Source: Candidatus Loosdrechtia aerotolerans
GTDB taxonomy: Bacteria; Planctomycetota; Brocadiia; Brocadiales; Brocadiaceae
Direction: 5' to 3'
Assembly: GCA_021646405.1 (NCBI GenBank)
Contig: SOER01000007.1
Coordinates: forward strand, 1-64,000
Length of the DNA stretch: 64,000 nt
The notes under the pieces are model-generated. The model saw nothing but the letters and a program-made list of their open reading frames with translations. It was not told the origin of the DNA and made no database searches. Below are positions 43,816-53,722 of the stretch, in pieces (the stretch's first letter is position 1; each line of letters begins with the position of its first letter). Position numbers and translations under genes: made by a program.

Positions 43816-45156
43816 TTATAAGATATATCGACTCAAATCCTCGTCTTTTACGATTGCCTGTAACTTATCATAAACATACTGCGCATTAATAACTATCTCT
43901 GCACCATTCATATCGGGTGCGTCAAATGATGCATCTTCCACGAGTTTTTCCATTACCGTATGTAGCCTTCGTGCACCGATATTTTGAGTACGTTTATTTA
44001 CTTGTACGGCAATTTCTGCGATAGCCTCGATAGCGTCATTTTCAAACCGTACTTTTACTCCTTCGGTCTCAAGAAGTGCCTTGTACTGTTTAATTAATGC
44101 ATTTTTTGGTTCGATCAGAATTCGCAAGAATTCTTCTTTTCCAAGGTCGTCTAATTCTACCCGAATAGGGAATCGTCCTTGAAGTTCGGGTATCAAATCG
44201 GAAGGCTTCGATACGTGGAATGCCCCTGCTGCGATAAAGAGAATGCGATCGGTCCTTACCATTCCGTATCGCGTATTTACGGTGGTACCGTCGACAATCG
44301 GCAACAAGTCTCTTTGTACGCCTTCCCTGGATATATCAGGGCCGTGTTTTGATTCACGTCCGGCAATCTTATCAATTTCATCAATAAAGATAAGACCGTA
44401 TAGCTCAGTCCTTCGAATTGCTTCCTGCATTACCTTTTCTTTGTCAATGAGCTTTTCAGCCTCTTCCTGTGACAGAATCCTTTTTGCTTCAGCTACAGAA
44501 ACCTTACGCACTTGGGTACGCGGAGGGACCATCTTCTCAAGCATGTTCTGGAAATCCATGCCTATTTCTTCAATGCCTGCCACAAAACCCTGTAATACAA
44601 AAGGCTTCTCATGGGTGGTAAGTTCCACGGTACGGTTTGCAAGTTCCCCATCATGTAATTTTTTCCGAAACTTCTCCCGGGTACTTGCACGTTGCTTTTC
44701 AATATCGGGAGTGGATTGCTGTTCAGTACTTTTTGGGGGCGGTGGCAAGAGTAGGTCTAAAAGCCTCTCCTCTGCCATTTTTTCGGCCTTTTCTTGAACA
44801 TTCTGAATCATCTCGGCCTTAACCATATTTATTCCGATCTCTGTAATATCACGGACCATAGATTCTACATCACGACCATGATACCCAACCTCTGTATACT
44901 TTGATGCTTCTACTTTAAGGAAAGGAGCTTTAACTAATGCAGCCATACGTCTTGCTATTTCTGTTTTTCCTACACCTGTGGGACCAATCATGATAATGTT
45001 TTTTGGTAAGACCTCTTCTCGCAATTCATTCGTGAGCTGTTGTCTGCGCCATCGATTTCGTATGGCAATTGCCACTGCACGTTTGGCATTCTTTTGACCG
45101 ATAATGTATTTGTCGAGTTCTTCTACGATCTTACGCGGCGTTAGATTATCATTCAC
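43816..45156 (-). CDS. hslU: HslU ATPase of the HslUV protease
   Basis: 446 residues, normal. The GTG start at 45156 overlaps the last bases of hslV (GTGA). Walker A is [13 protein letters not shown], Walker [14 protein letters not shown], with the intermediate I domain (about 105-245) between, and sensor-2 [12 protein letters not shown]. The C-terminus YIL-type end (EDLSRYIL) matches the tail that docks into HslV. It unfolds substrates for HslV. Same operon as hslV and the C26 gene. Confidence 0.97.
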   Translation of the reverse strand: MNDNLTPRKIVEELDKYIIGQKNAKRAVAIAIRNRWRRQQLTNELREEVLPKNIIMIGPTGVGKTEIARRMAALVKAPFLKVEASKYTEVGYHGRDVESMVRDITEIGINMVKAEMIQNVQEKAEKMAEERLLDLLLPPPPKSTEQQSTPDIEKQRASTREKFRKKLHDGELANRTVELTTHEKPFVLQGFVAGIEEIGMDFQNMLEKMVPPRTQVRKVSVAEAKRILSQEEAEKLIDKEKVMQEAIRRTELYGLIFIDEIDKIAGRESKHGPDISREGVQRDLLPIVDGTTVNTRYGMVRTDRILFIAAGAFHVSKPSDLIPELQGRFPIRVELDDLGKEEFLRILIEPKNALIKQYKALLETEGVKVRFENDAIEAIAEIAVQVNKRTQNIGARRLHTVMEKLVEDASFDAPDMNGAEIVINAQYVYDKLQAIVKDEDLSRYIL

Positions 45157-45695
45157 GTATTAATCTCCTCCACCTTGATATTTTTATTCGTATAAACGCA
45201 AATATCTGCGGCAATGTTGAGGGCCTCTTCAACAATTTCTTTCGCAGTTAATGAACTATGCTTCACCAGCGCCCTTGCCGCTGCAATCGCGTAAGAACCT
45301 CCAGAACCGATACCAATAATGCCATCATCTGGTTCAATGACATCACCACTGCCAGATATTAAAAAGGAGTAGTTTTTGTCTATAACAATGAGTAATGACT
45401 CTAATCGTCTCAATACTTTATCCGTACGCCATTCTCTTGCCAGCTCATGAGCACTCCGCAATACATTGCCCTGGTATTGCTCAAGCTTCGCATCGAACCG
45501 TTCCATGAGGGCAAAAGCATCAGCAGATGAACCTGCAAAACCTACAATGACTTTATCATGGTAGAGTCTGCGAATCTTTTTTGCATCCTTCTTTATCACT
45601 GATGCATTCATGGTGACCTGGCCATCGCCACCGATTGCGACATGCCCATTTTTTCGAACGGCTAAGATTGTTGTAGATACAATAACAGGTTTCAA
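45153..45695 (-). CDS. hslV: HslV peptidase of the HslUV protease
   Basis: 180 residues. The proteasome-like N-terminal threonine is in [20 protein letters not shown]. Seven residues (MKPVIVS) precede the first Thr, so it must be trimmed to expose the catalytic Thr8. Other family blocks are [20 protein letters not shown] and [18 protein letters not shown]. It is the first gene of the hslV-hslU-C26 operon. Confidence 0.96.
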   Translation of the reverse strand: MKPVIVSTTILAVRKNGHVAIGGDGQVTMNASVIKKDAKKIRRLYHDKVIVGFAGSSADAFALMERFDAKLEQYQGNVLRSAHELAREWRTDKVLRRLESLLIVIDKNYSFLISGSGDVIEPDDGIIGIGSGGSYAIAAARALVKHSSLTAKEIVEEALNIAADICVYTNKNIKVEEINT

Positions 45696-45873
45696 ATAGA
45701 TATTCCCCTGTAAAAATGTTTTTCGATAGTTTCGTATGGTTAAATATCAATAGTATTATGGAGAAAGTTGAGTTCATTACTCCTTATACTACAAGCATTT
45801 TTTACCCAAAGCTAAAACAAATGTTATCAATTTACAGAAAGGTTATCAAGGGTTTTCTCCTCTCCCATAGTAT

Positions 45874-45901
45874 TTGACAAATAACGGATTGAACGTATAA
45901 T
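45874..45901 (+). promoter_or_regulatory. Strong sigma-70 promoter for the CBS-domain gene
   Basis: TTGACA (45874-45879), 16-base spacer, TATAAT (45896-45901): both hexamers match the consensus fully. It lies about 98 bases before the start at 46000. Nothing else was seen in this 305-base gap. Confidence 0.7.
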
Positions 45902-45999
45902 AAAAAGATAATGTAGAGTTGAAAAGTTATAGGTAAAATCGCTTGGGTAGTACCTTTAGCACTCTAGAACCGATACTATTTACAAGGAGGTATATACGC

Positions 46000-46407
46000 A
46001 TGATGGCCAAAGTAGCTAAAGATATAATGAATAGGATTGTTACTGCAGCCAAGAAGAATACTATTGGCAGGGATTTAGCCGTAAAACTATTATCTGGTAT
46101 GTATAGCGGATTACCTGTTGTGGATGATGAGGGAAAGGTTATTGGAGTAGTAAGTGAATTTGATCTTCTCAAGGCAATAAAAAACGGAAAGACGCTAGAG
46201 CAGGTAACGGCGGGGGAAATTATGTCAGAAAACCCCCTCTGTGTATCAGAGGATGCTTCAATTGATGAAGTTACGGAACTTATGATAAAACATAATATTA
46301 TCCGTATTCCTGTAATAAGAAATGGTAACCTTGTGGGAATTATATCCAGATGTGATATTCTCAGTAGTATTATACAGCCTGAATTTGTTACCATTTATAC
46401 TGATTAA
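46000..46407 (+). CDS. Two-CBS-domain protein
   Basis: 135 residues from the ATG at 46000, preceded by a strong AAGGAGG 12 bases upstream; a longer frame from 45943 lacks such a site. Two CBS domains fill the protein: AKDIMNRIVTAAKKNTIG...SGLPVVDDEGKVIGVVSEFDL and GEIMSENPLCVSEDASIDE...IRIPVIRNGNLVGIISRCDIL. CBS pairs bind adenine nucleotides and usually regulate a partner; here the pair is free-standing. It has its own strong promoter. Partner unknown. Confidence 0.9.
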   Translation: MMAKVAKDIMNRIVTAAKKNTIGRDLAVKLLSGMYSGLPVVDDEGKVIGVVSEFDLLKAIKNGKTLEQVTAGEIMSENPLCVSEDASIDEVTELMIKHNIIRIPVIRNGNLVGIISRCDILSSIIQPEFVTIYTD

Positions 46408-46625
46408 AGGCTATGAAGTTATATACATGAACGTGAATAGCCACAAATAGATGAAAAACAGTTTAAAGGAATTTGTGACCAAATAGTATTTTACAACCCC
46501 TGTTATAACCCACATGATATTCTGCGATTAGGAAAATCACAGGATTCAAAACGAAATCCAAATCCTGCCGGGACTAAAGGCTTCAGGAAATGTAAATATT
46601 AAATCCCCGTTTTCAAGGACTAAAA

Positions 46626-48830
46626 ATGGCTGAACAAACGATAAAATTTGACATTACCGGTATGCATTGCGTTAATTGCGCTATGACAATTGAGCGAAAA
46701 TTGAAAGAAGTTCAAGGGGTAAAATCGATTCGGGTTAACTTTTCTACAAATACAGGAATCGTTACCTATGATACCGATGTTATAAACAAGGCTCGGCTTT
46801 TCCATTATATTAAAGATATTGGTTACGCTGCAAAAGAGCGGTTCCAGCTAGATCAGACTTCAAAAAGACATATTCAACTGGGATGGCTCTTCTTGAGTAT
46901 TATAGGAGCCGTAGCTATCATGGCAATCATGTACATGCCACTCCCTGGTTTATCATATGCTCATAAATCCTTTATTATGATGATGATTGCTACAGCAACG
47001 CTTTTAGGACCAGGGATGGATTTCTTTGTGAGTGCATATAAATCCATTAAAAATCTCTCCGCCAATATGGACGTGCTCGTCTCAATAGGCGTTCTGTCCG
47101 CTTATATCTATAGTATTCTGGCCCTGTATGGGATTTTTGGAATGAGAGGTCACATGTTCTTTGAAACAGCAGTAATGCTGATTGCCTTTATTCGCGTTGG
47201 AAAATATATGGAAGAACGCGTGAAGGGAAGGGCCAGTCAGGTACTTCAGAAATTACTCAGGCTGCAAGCGGCCAGGGCACGATTGCTATCGCCGGAAGGA
47301 AAAGAATCAGAGGTAGATACATCATTACTCCGAAAAGGAGATACAGTTGTGATACGGCCTGGTGAAATCGTTCCAATCGATGGCGAAGTGCTCAGAGGCA
47401 CATCATCCGTAGATGAATCCATGGTGACGGGCGAATCAATGCCTGTAGTGAAACAAGAAGGTGACAAGGTTATAGGGGCAACCATTAACAAAACAGGGGT
47501 TTTGGTAGTAAGAACAAATAAAGTAGGTGAGGAAACTGTTTTATCGCAGATTATAAATATGGTTGAAGAGGCCCAGATGGATAGACCGCCTATTCAGCGA
47601 TTTGTAGACAGGGTAACGAACATATTTGTACCAGCGGTAGTGGCGTTTTCCCTTATAACCTTTATCAGTTGGTATTTTTTGTTCTCTCATGTTGTCGGGG
47701 AGCAGTATTTCATATGGGCACTCAAGACAGCAGTTGCCGTACTGGTAATTGCATGTCCGTGTGCGATGGGGCTGGCTACTCCTACAGCTATTATGGTCAG
47801 CAGCGGTATAGGTCTTGAACGTTCTATCCTCGTTAAACGCGCCAGTGCCCTTGAGAAAATCGCACAGCTTAACACTATAATCCTGGATAAAACGGGAACG
47901 ATTACCGAAGGACATTTTGAAGTAACGGATACTGTTCCCTTAAAAACTGCTCAAGAGACAGAACTTCTTACGTATGCGGCAGCAGGGTGCTCATTTTCCA
48001 ATCACCCCCTTGCCCGGTCAGTTATAGAAGAGGCAGAAAAGAGGGGGCTCGTATGGGATACCGTTCAGGATTTTCATGAAGAGCCAGGGAGTGGTATTGC
48101 CTGCCACTATAAAGGAAAGAATCTCCTTATAGGAAATAAACCCCTTATGGTATCCCATTCCATCAGAACAGAGGAGATAGAGGACAGGGTTAAAGAGTTA
48201 GAGATTCACGGGAAGTCTCTTATGTATATAGCATACGATCAGACATTCCTTGGTGTTCTGGGCCTTATGGATAGAATAAAACGCAATGTCCGTGAGACTG
48301 TGGAACGATTAAAACAGATGAATATACGTACCGTTATGATAACAGGTGATAGTGAACAGGTTGCAAAGGCTGTCGGAGCGGAGGCAGGTATTGAAGAATA
48401 TCGTGCCAGAGTACTTCCTGCGGAGAAGATGGCGATTGTAAAGGATTTTCAGAAGAATGGTATGAGTGTTGGAATGGTTGGCGATGGCATTAATGACGCC
48501 CCTGCCTTAGCACAGGCTGATGTTGGGATTGCCATTGGTGCCGGAACAGATGTTGCGAAAGAAACGGGTGATATTATCCTCATAAGAAACGACGTGATGG
48601 ATATCGTAAGGGCTATTCAGTTAGGACGGCGGACATTATCCAAAATAAAGCAGAATCTTTTCTGGGCATTTTTTTATAATGTCGTTGGTATTCCCATTGC
48701 AGCCGGAGTCTTATACCCGTTCTTCGGTATAAGCCTGAAGCCCGAGTATGCAGGCCTGGCAATGGCCTTTTCATCGGTATCGGTAGTAACCAATTCCTTA
48801 TTGCTCAAACGCACATCCCTTTTGAATTAA
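46626..48830 (+). CDS. copA: Copper-translocating P1B-type ATPase
   Basis: 734 residues. One N-terminal heavy-metal domain with [12 protein letters not shown] (CxxC), eight membrane segments, the metal-binding CPC in [13 protein letters not shown], the phosphorylated Asp in [12 protein letters not shown], the HP motif in [10 protein letters not shown] and the hinge [20 protein letters not shown]. The CPC class and the single HMA domain fit Cu+ export. No CsoR or CopZ gene is next to it. Copper handling may matter for the cupredoxin-like protein at 56.0 kb, but that is a guess. Confidence 0.94.
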   Translation: MAEQTIKFDITGMHCVNCAMTIERKLKEVQGVKSIRVNFSTNTGIVTYDTDVINKARLFHYIKDIGYAAKERFQLDQTSKRHIQLGWLFLSIIGAVAIMAIMYMPLPGLSYAHKSFIMMMIATATLLGPGMDFFVSAYKSIKNLSANMDVLVSIGVLSAYIYSILALYGIFGMRGHMFFETAVMLIAFIRVGKYMEERVKGRASQVLQKLLRLQAARARLLSPEGKESEVDTSLLRKGDTVVIRPGEIVPIDGEVLRGTSSVDESMVTGESMPVVKQEGDKVIGATINKTGVLVVRTNKVGEETVLSQIINMVEEAQMDRPPIQRFVDRVTNIFVPAVVAFSLITFISWYFLFSHVVGEQYFIWALKTAVAVLVIACPCAMGLATPTAIMVSSGIGLERSILVKRASALEKIAQLNTIILDKTGTITEGHFEVTDTVPLKTAQETELLTYAAAGCSFSNHPLARSVIEEAEKRGLVWDTVQDFHEEPGSGIACHYKGKNLLIGNKPLMVSHSIRTEEIEDRVKELEIHGKSLMYIAYDQTFLGVLGLMDRIKRNVRETVERLKQMNIRTVMITGDSEQVAKAVGAEAGIEEYRARVLPAEKMAIVKDFQKNGMSVGMVGDGINDAPALAQADVGIAIGAGTDVAKETGDIILIRNDVMDIVRAIQLGRRTLSKIKQNLFWAFFYNVVGIPIAAGVLYPFFGISLKPEYAGLAMAFSSVSVVTNSLLLKRTSLLN

Positions 48831-48844
48831 AATTTGACAAGAAA

Positions 48845-49591
48845 CTATCTCTGTCTCAAGAGCTCTTTTGTTTTCTCTGTTATACTGTGGAAGAAAATAT
48901 CATTCTTAAATATATGAAGTTTTTCAAATTCAGTCCATATTTCTGCACGATTATCTGTATAATCGACGTCCCGGAAGACGTCTATATCAAATATTACCGG
49001 TAATTTATTATCATCAGTAGGCCCTTCTAACGTCTGATTGATAACGGCAACGGCCTGAATATCAGTATTAGGTATAACAAGCCGCATGAAAAAATAGTTT
49101 ACGATTTGTGGAAGCTCTGGTGCAATCTCGGGGGCCGTGGAAAGATATTCCTTGATGTCCTTCAAAGGTAAAGGGATCTCTACTCGATTTATGTATCGTA
49201 ATGCAATGCGCATGATCCTGACGGGTGTGGTAATCTGGAAATACAGATTCCAGAGTGCTTGTGCCTCATTCCGAAATTCTTCCCAGTCTTTGTAAGGTTT
49301 TAGTTTATTATACGTAAAACCATCCAGTCTTACCTGAATGATTTTCTTTTTGTCCGGGGATTGTAGAAAATATCCATCAAAAACTCCTTCATTTGGCAGG
49401 GTTGCAGCTTCCGGCATTAATGTAATGCCGGACCGGGTAGATATCCGTTGCTGTTTTTCAGGAAAGTATTTTCTGATTTTCTCATGAAACGACTCTAACT
49501 GAGTAACCGGAGTTCCTTCCGGTAGTTTTACCTGAATATCTAAAAGGGCCTCAATAATGGGATTATTGGGGAAATCATAATATTTGTTCAA
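48845..49591 (-). CDS. TIGR04255-family protein
   Basis: 248 residues. The N-terminus NNPIIEALLDIQVKLPEG and the middle RIALRYINRVEIP match TIGR04255, a family of unknown function (variants of P-I-EA-x-D-I near the start, R-x-x-LRYIN in the middle). No membrane segment or catalytic motif. It is convergent with copA, 14 bases from its stop, and has no partner gene. Members appear in accessory regions of varied bacteria; no role is assigned. Confidence 0.75.
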   Translation of the reverse strand: MNKYYDFPNNPIIEALLDIQVKLPEGTPVTQLESFHEKIRKYFPEKQQRISTRSGITLMPEAATLPNEGVFDGYFLQSPDKKKIIQVRLDGFTYNKLKPYKDWEEFRNEAQALWNLYFQITTPVRIMRIALRYINRVEIPLPLKDIKEYLSTAPEIAPELPQIVNYFFMRLVIPNTDIQAVAVINQTLEGPTDDNKLPVIFDIDVFRDVDYTDNRAEIWTEFEKLHIFKNDIFFHSITEKTKELLRQR

Positions 49592-49744
49592 TTTCTATCC
49601 TCTGGACAAAAGTACCTGGTTTTCTTGGAGCATAAAAGAGATACTGCTGAAGGGGATGAGAGTACTCATCGTCATGCCTGTCTGGATTATAATAGAGAAT
49701 CAAGAGTCCCTGCAAGGTTATTTGCGTTTTTTCTGAGGAAATTT

Positions 49745-49773
49745 TTGATTGTTATACATGCTCTGTATACTAT
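49745..49773 (+). promoter_or_regulatory. Candidate promoter for the PAS kinase/regulator pair
   Basis: TTGATT (49745-49750), 17-base spacer, TACTAT (49768-49773), with a TATAAT overlapping just to the right. The ATG is at 49837. Confidence 0.4.
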
Positions 49774-49836
49774 AATTAATTATTTAAGGTATGTCATGGT
49801 TGGGAATATTTAGAGGTACCTATAGAGAAAATAACT

Positions 49837-50940
49837 ATGGGAGAAACTACTATAGCTCATATTTTAAATCAGGCTTTAGAGTATGCAAGCAAGGGGATTA
49901 TGATTCAGGATACAAACCGAAAGGTGATATTTTTTAATCGCGCCTGTGAAGAGATTACAAAATGGTCAAAAGAGGAGATCCTTGGGAAGGATTGCGGCGA
50001 TATTTTTCAGTGCCATACCTCTACTGGTATGTGTTTAACAGAAAAATTTTGTCCCGGAATGGATATTTTTCAAGAAAAACTGTCTCAGGCCTCCCGGGAA
50101 CTCATGATCAGGAAGGGTGATGGTAGTGAATCATGGGTAGAGACAAGCGCCTCGGCTATCAGGGATGCGGAAGGGAAGATAACGCATATTATTACTATTG
50201 TGGAGGATATCGGAGAGAGAAAGAGGTTCTCAGACGAAGTCCTCAGATCGAAAACCCTGTCTACTTTAGGTGAATTTGCTGCAGAATTGGCTCATGAGGT
50301 GAAAAATCCCCTGAATGCAATGAATATCCAAATGCTATTGCTCGTGCGCGAAATAGAAGGAATACGTCAAATAGGTAAAAAATCAAAGAGCGAATTGCTT
50401 GATATTGTTTCCATAGTACAGAAGGAACTCATTCGTTTAAGCGGGTTTATTGAAGAATGCCTGCATTTTTCGAAAACAGGGGAATTAAATAAAGATTACG
50501 TGAAGGTAGATGAGTTGCTAGAAGAGATTGTTTCTTTGCTTGCGCCCCAGGCACAATTAAACGGTATTCAAATAAAATTGAATATATCGGGTAAAATGCC
50601 CGAAATAAAAATAGACAGGGATAAAATAAAGCAAGCAATTTTGAATATCTTAATCAATAGTATCGAGGCAATGCCCGACGGAGGAAGGTTATCGGTGAAT
50701 GCGGGGTGTATTGAACGTGAAATAGCAATCTCCTGTCAGGATACCGGCCCTGGAATTCCCGATGAGATCAAGAATGAGATATTTAATTTATTCTATTCTA
50801 CGAAAGAAGGAGGTACTGGCGTAGGGCTTTCCCTTGCTCAGAATATTATTCAGGCCCATGGCGGTATCATAAGGTTGGATCAGACCGTGCAGGGGAGTAA
50901 GTTTGTAATTACAATACCAACAGGCAATGGGAAGTATTAA
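49837..50940 (+). CDS. Soluble PAS-domain NtrB-type histidine kinase with Cys-rich PAS
   Basis: 367 residues without membrane segments. A PAS domain (about 8-130) has KVIFFNRACEEITKWSKEEI and four nearby cysteines C53, C59, C66 and C72 (GKDCGDIFQCHTSTGMC, then CPG). HisKA has the phospho-His in AELAHEVKNPLNAMNIQM; HATPase_c has ILNSIEAMPDGG, CQDTGPGIPDE and GTGVGLSLAQNI. The cysteines could bind an Fe-S cluster or act as thiol switches, as in redox-sensing PAS kinases, but this is inferred. The sigma-54 regulator follows after 5 bases. Confidence 0.92.
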   Translation: MGETTIAHILNQALEYASKGIMIQDTNRKVIFFNRACEEITKWSKEEILGKDCGDIFQCHTSTGMCLTEKFCPGMDIFQEKLSQASRELMIRKGDGSESWVETSASAIRDAEGKITHIITIVEDIGERKRFSDEVLRSKTLSTLGEFAAELAHEVKNPLNAMNIQMLLLVREIEGIRQIGKKSKSELLDIVSIVQKELIRLSGFIEECLHFSKTGELNKDYVKVDELLEEIVSLLAPQAQLNGIQIKLNISGKMPEIKIDRDKIKQAILNILINSIEAMPDGGRLSVNAGCIEREIAISCQDTGPGIPDEIKNEIFNLFYSTKEGGTGVGLSLAQNIIQAHGGIIRLDQTVQGSKFVITIPTGNGKY

Positions 50941-50945
50941 ATTTC

Positions 50946-52292
50946 ATGACAAAACCAAGGTTATTACTCGTAGACGATGATAAAAGCGCACTTGATGGAT
51001 TAATAAAGATATTAACCCTTGATGGGTACCCTGTTTCTGGTGTTTTATCAGGTTATGAGGCATTAAATCTTTTATCAAAGAAAAATTTCGATATTGTTGT
51101 AACGGATATGAAGCTGCCGGGATTGGGGGGGATACCCCTGATTCATGAGATCAAGAAAAAGGATGAATCGATAGCGATTGTGGTTATTACTGCATACAGT
51201 TCGGTTAAAACTGCTGTAGATGCTATAAAATGTGGAGCAGATAATTATCTGACAAAACCAATACATATCGAAGAGTTGACGTTGATATTAGAGAAGTTAT
51301 GGGAGAAACAACAGCTCATTGAGCAGAACAGGCTCTTAAAAGAGAAGTTAAAGAATAAGTACAGGTTTTCCGAACTTGTTGGCGGTACGCCTCAAATGCA
51401 GCAGATATTTAAGATGATTGAGGACGTGGCACCAAGTACTGCATCAATTCTTATCCTGGGTGAGACAGGGACGGGAAAAGAGCTTGTGGCGAATGCAATA
51501 CACTACCAGAGTGAAAGAGCAGGGATGCCTTTTATTGCATTACACTGTGCTGCCTTGTCGGAAGGCGTACTGGAAAGCGAACTCTTTGGTCACGAGAAAG
51601 GGGCGTTTACCGGTGCCGTTCAATCAAGAAAGGGTCGATTTGAATTGGCGGATGGTGGTACTCTGTTTTTAGACGAAGTAGGTGAAATGAGCCTGAAGGT
51701 TCAGGTTAAACTGCTGCGGGTGCTTGAGAAAGGCGAGTTTGAGCGTGTTGGCAGCGAAAAGACAATAAAGGTGGATGTACGGTTTGTTGCAGCAACCAAC
51801 CGGGATCTTGAAAAAGAAGTCCTGGAGGGAAGGTTTCGGGAAGACTTATATTATCGATTGAATGTTATTACCGTGCACCTGCCACCGTTAAGAGAGAGAA
51901 AAGAAGATACTCCCCTTCTTGCGAATTTTTTTTTGATGAAATATACAAAAAAATATAAGAAGGAAATTCACGGTTTTACTCCTGCTGCAGTGAAGGCGCT
52001 TTGTTCACATCAATGGCCAGGTAACGTAAGGGAATTAGAGAATATTGTTGAGAGGGCAATTGTCCTTTGTAAAGGTAATATGATTACCGAGAAACATCTG
52101 CCCGGTAGTATTATTCAAGGTACAGAAGATATACCGGTAGTTAAGATTCCTATCGGCACTTCGTTAAAAGAAGCAGAAAAGGAAATTATTCAAAAAACAC
52201 TCCAGATAACCCATGGCAGTAAAAGTGACGCCGCAAAGATACTGGGGATCTCCTCGAGAAAGATTGAGTATAAACTAAAGGAATGGGGGTAG
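50946..52292 (+). CDS. Sigma-54-dependent response regulator (NtrC family)
   Basis: 448 residues. Receiver domain (1-120) with [14 protein letters not shown], acceptor Asp in [13 protein letters not shown] and [13 protein letters not shown]+ domain with Walker A GETGTGKE, sigma-54 loop [15 protein letters not shown], Walker [11 protein letters not shown]-terminal Fis-type helix-turn-helix [21 protein letters not shown]. Paired with the PAS kinase upstream. Its receiver domain is copied as a separate gene at 53723-54136. It differs from the 31758 regulator in sensor partner and detail. Confidence 0.94.
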   Translation: MTKPRLLLVDDDKSALDGLIKILTLDGYPVSGVLSGYEALNLLSKKNFDIVVTDMKLPGLGGIPLIHEIKKKDESIAIVVITAYSSVKTAVDAIKCGADNYLTKPIHIEELTLILEKLWEKQQLIEQNRLLKEKLKNKYRFSELVGGTPQMQQIFKMIEDVAPSTASILILGETGTGKELVANAIHYQSERAGMPFIALHCAALSEGVLESELFGHEKGAFTGAVQSRKGRFELADGGTLFLDEVGEMSLKVQVKLLRVLEKGEFERVGSEKTIKVDVRFVAATNRDLEKEVLEGRFREDLYYRLNVITVHLPPLRERKEDTPLLANFFLMKYTKKYKKEIHGFTPAAVKALCSHQWPGNVRELENIVERAIVLCKGNMITEKHLPGSIIQGTEDIPVVKIPIGTSLKEAEKEIIQKTLQITHGSKSDAAKILGISSRKIEYKLKEWG

Positions 52293-52598
52293 AAACGAAA
52301 TTTTTTCGCCCTTTTTCTTCAACATACCGGTAATTTCCGCAAATTTTTCGATAAAATGCTTTCTCATACCCCCCTTCTTTTTCTATTCTTCCCTTGTGAC
52401 AAAAATATAAATTTTTATAAGTACTGTATTTCTACTTGTTTATGTTGTGTGGTATCATGATTGGTTACTTGTGGTATGTTAATTGTTTATACAATAAGCG
52501 ACTCTAATAATGGGTTAACCTTGCAAGGGAAAGCGATTGTAAAAACAGAGTATGGAACAGGTATAATTTCTAACTTTTTAAAAGAGGAGTACCAATCG
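52293..52598. other. Intergenic region before the protoglobin gene
   Basis: No gene is supported; the in-frame extension of the protoglobin frame back to 52461 lacks a ribosome binding site and family similarity. The stretch is AT-rich, with small T-runs and a short CGAAATTTTTTCG stem near 52297-52309. Confidence 0.4.
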
Positions 52599-53255
52599 AT
52601 GAATTCAGCTATGGCAAATGCTTATATGAAAACGTTTCCAATGGAGGCAGAGAAGAAGGTTTCTGCTGGCAAACGAAATCCTGTTTTGGATATTCCCGAA
52701 TTTAATAACACATGGAATATTTACAGAGAAACCAGTCTTGATATTATGAAGCGTTATGAATATATGGCCCAGTGTGTGGATTTTACGGATAAAGATACGG
52801 AGGCCATCAGGGAGTCTAAGGACATTTTGGCACCTCATCTTGAGGCAATCCTTGATCATATTTATTGGGAAAAGCTTATTAATGATCCCTGGTTGTCGAA
52901 ATGGTTCAGAGACGAGACAGGAAAAATTTCTAAAGAATATGTTACTATCAGGAGGGCGAGACAGCGAAGATTTATTTTAAAGATCCTCGAGTGTAAATGG
53001 GATGAGGAGTTCTGGAATTTCGTCCGTTGGGTTGGTGCCGTACATGTGCCGATATTTGGTTTTGAAGATCTTTATATACCGGTAAGGCTGAATCTGGCTC
53101 TTTGGGGGTATATCCATCAATATTTGTTTAACTTCCTTGCAGAACAACTGAAAGATGATCCTGAAAAGCTTCGCAGGATTACCTCTGCCTGGACAAAACT
53201 TTTCTGGTTGATTATTGATGTCTATCATATCGATTATTTTGCTCCCTGGATGTAA
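52599..53255 (+). CDS. Protoglobin-domain protein
   Basis: 218 residues from ATG 52599, chosen because AGAGGAG lies 9 bases upstream. The sequence is one protoglobin domain (Pfam Protoglobin): RYEYMAQCVDFTDKDTEAIR, an aromatic-rich core, FRDETGKISKEYVTIRRARQ, and the proximal heme His149 in VGAVHVPIFGFEDLYIPVRL. Protoglobins bind O2, CO and NO; some act as sensors when joined to kinases or cyclases, but here the domain stands alone. It lies between the PAS kinase/regulator pair and a small ferredoxin, upstream of the cytochrome block. A gas-sensing or NO-handling role is inferred. Confidence 0.9.
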   Translation: MNSAMANAYMKTFPMEAEKKVSAGKRNPVLDIPEFNNTWNIYRETSLDIMKRYEYMAQCVDFTDKDTEAIRESKDILAPHLEAILDHIYWEKLINDPWLSKWFRDETGKISKEYVTIRRARQRRFILKILECKWDEEFWNFVRWVGAVHVPIFGFEDLYIPVRLNLALWGYIHQYLFNFLAEQLKDDPEKLRRITSAWTKLFWLIIDVYHIDYFAPWM

Positions 53256-53280
53256 TTGCGGTAATGAACAATCACCCTAT

Positions 53281-53312
53281 TCCCCCTTTTCTCAAGGGGG
53301 ATTAAGGGGGTT
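53281..53312. repeat. CCCCC/GGGGG palindromic repeat (REP-like)
   Basis: CCCCCTTTTCTCAAGGGGG (53282-53300) is a hairpin followed by ATTAAGGGGG. Such G-tract inverted repeats recur in intergenic regions of many environmental bacteria. It lies just after the protoglobin stop and could also stop transcription, although there is no T-run. Confidence 0.5.
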
Positions 53313-53401
53313 GTCCTGTTTCATGAGGTTTTAATGGGTAAACTTATCTAAAACGTTTACGATGATTTGATTTATTTAAGAATATTTAGGAGAAAATTAC
53401 C

Positions 53402-53599
53402 ATGAAGATAAATGCTGTTTGGTTTGAAGGAGATTGTGTTAAATGTGCAATGTGTATTGAAGAAGCATCAGGGGCATTTGATTTTGTTGTAGAGGCTGGT
53501 CCTCAGGTAAAACCGGATATTGATATCACCTCTTTTACCGAAGAAATTAAACGTGCAGCAGGTCTTTGTCCGACGCAGTGTATAAAGTACAATCAATAG
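53402..53599 (+). CDS. Small single-cluster ferredoxin
   Basis: 65 residues. Cys12, Cys15 and Cys18 (CVKCAMC) plus Cys56 followed by Pro (CPTQC) form the ligand set of a 3Fe-4S or 4Fe-4S ferredoxin of the short single-cluster type; a fifth Cys60 is extra. There is no signal peptide, so it is cytoplasmic. A good ribosome binding site (TTAGGAG) precedes the ATG. It sits between the protoglobin and the stand-alone receiver and may supply electrons to the heme protein, but nothing in the sequence proves this. Confidence 0.85.
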   Translation: MKINAVWFEGDCVKCAMCIEEASGAFDFVVEAGPQVKPDIDITSFTEEIKRAAGLCPTQCIKYNQ

Positions 53600-53722
53600 G
53601 GTAGCAGCATGGTAAGGAATTATACACCCAGAGAAAAACACGGTGTTAGGCGGTATAGCCGGATGTTCGATTTCTGAAAAGAACAGAGGGATTTACAGGG
53701 CATTAATGGTAAAATTATAGGT

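Noticed and set aside
45943-45999. Earlier start for the CBS-domain gene
   Set aside because: A strong AAGGAGG precedes the ATG at 46000, and the first CBS domain begins right after it.
49625-49813. 62-residue plus-strand frame before the PAS kinase
   Set aside because: It overlaps the candidate promoter, has no ribosome binding site, and shows no family similarity.
52461-52598. Longer start of the protoglobin gene
   Set aside because: No ribosome binding site and no similarity; the ATG at 52599 has AGAGGAG upstream.
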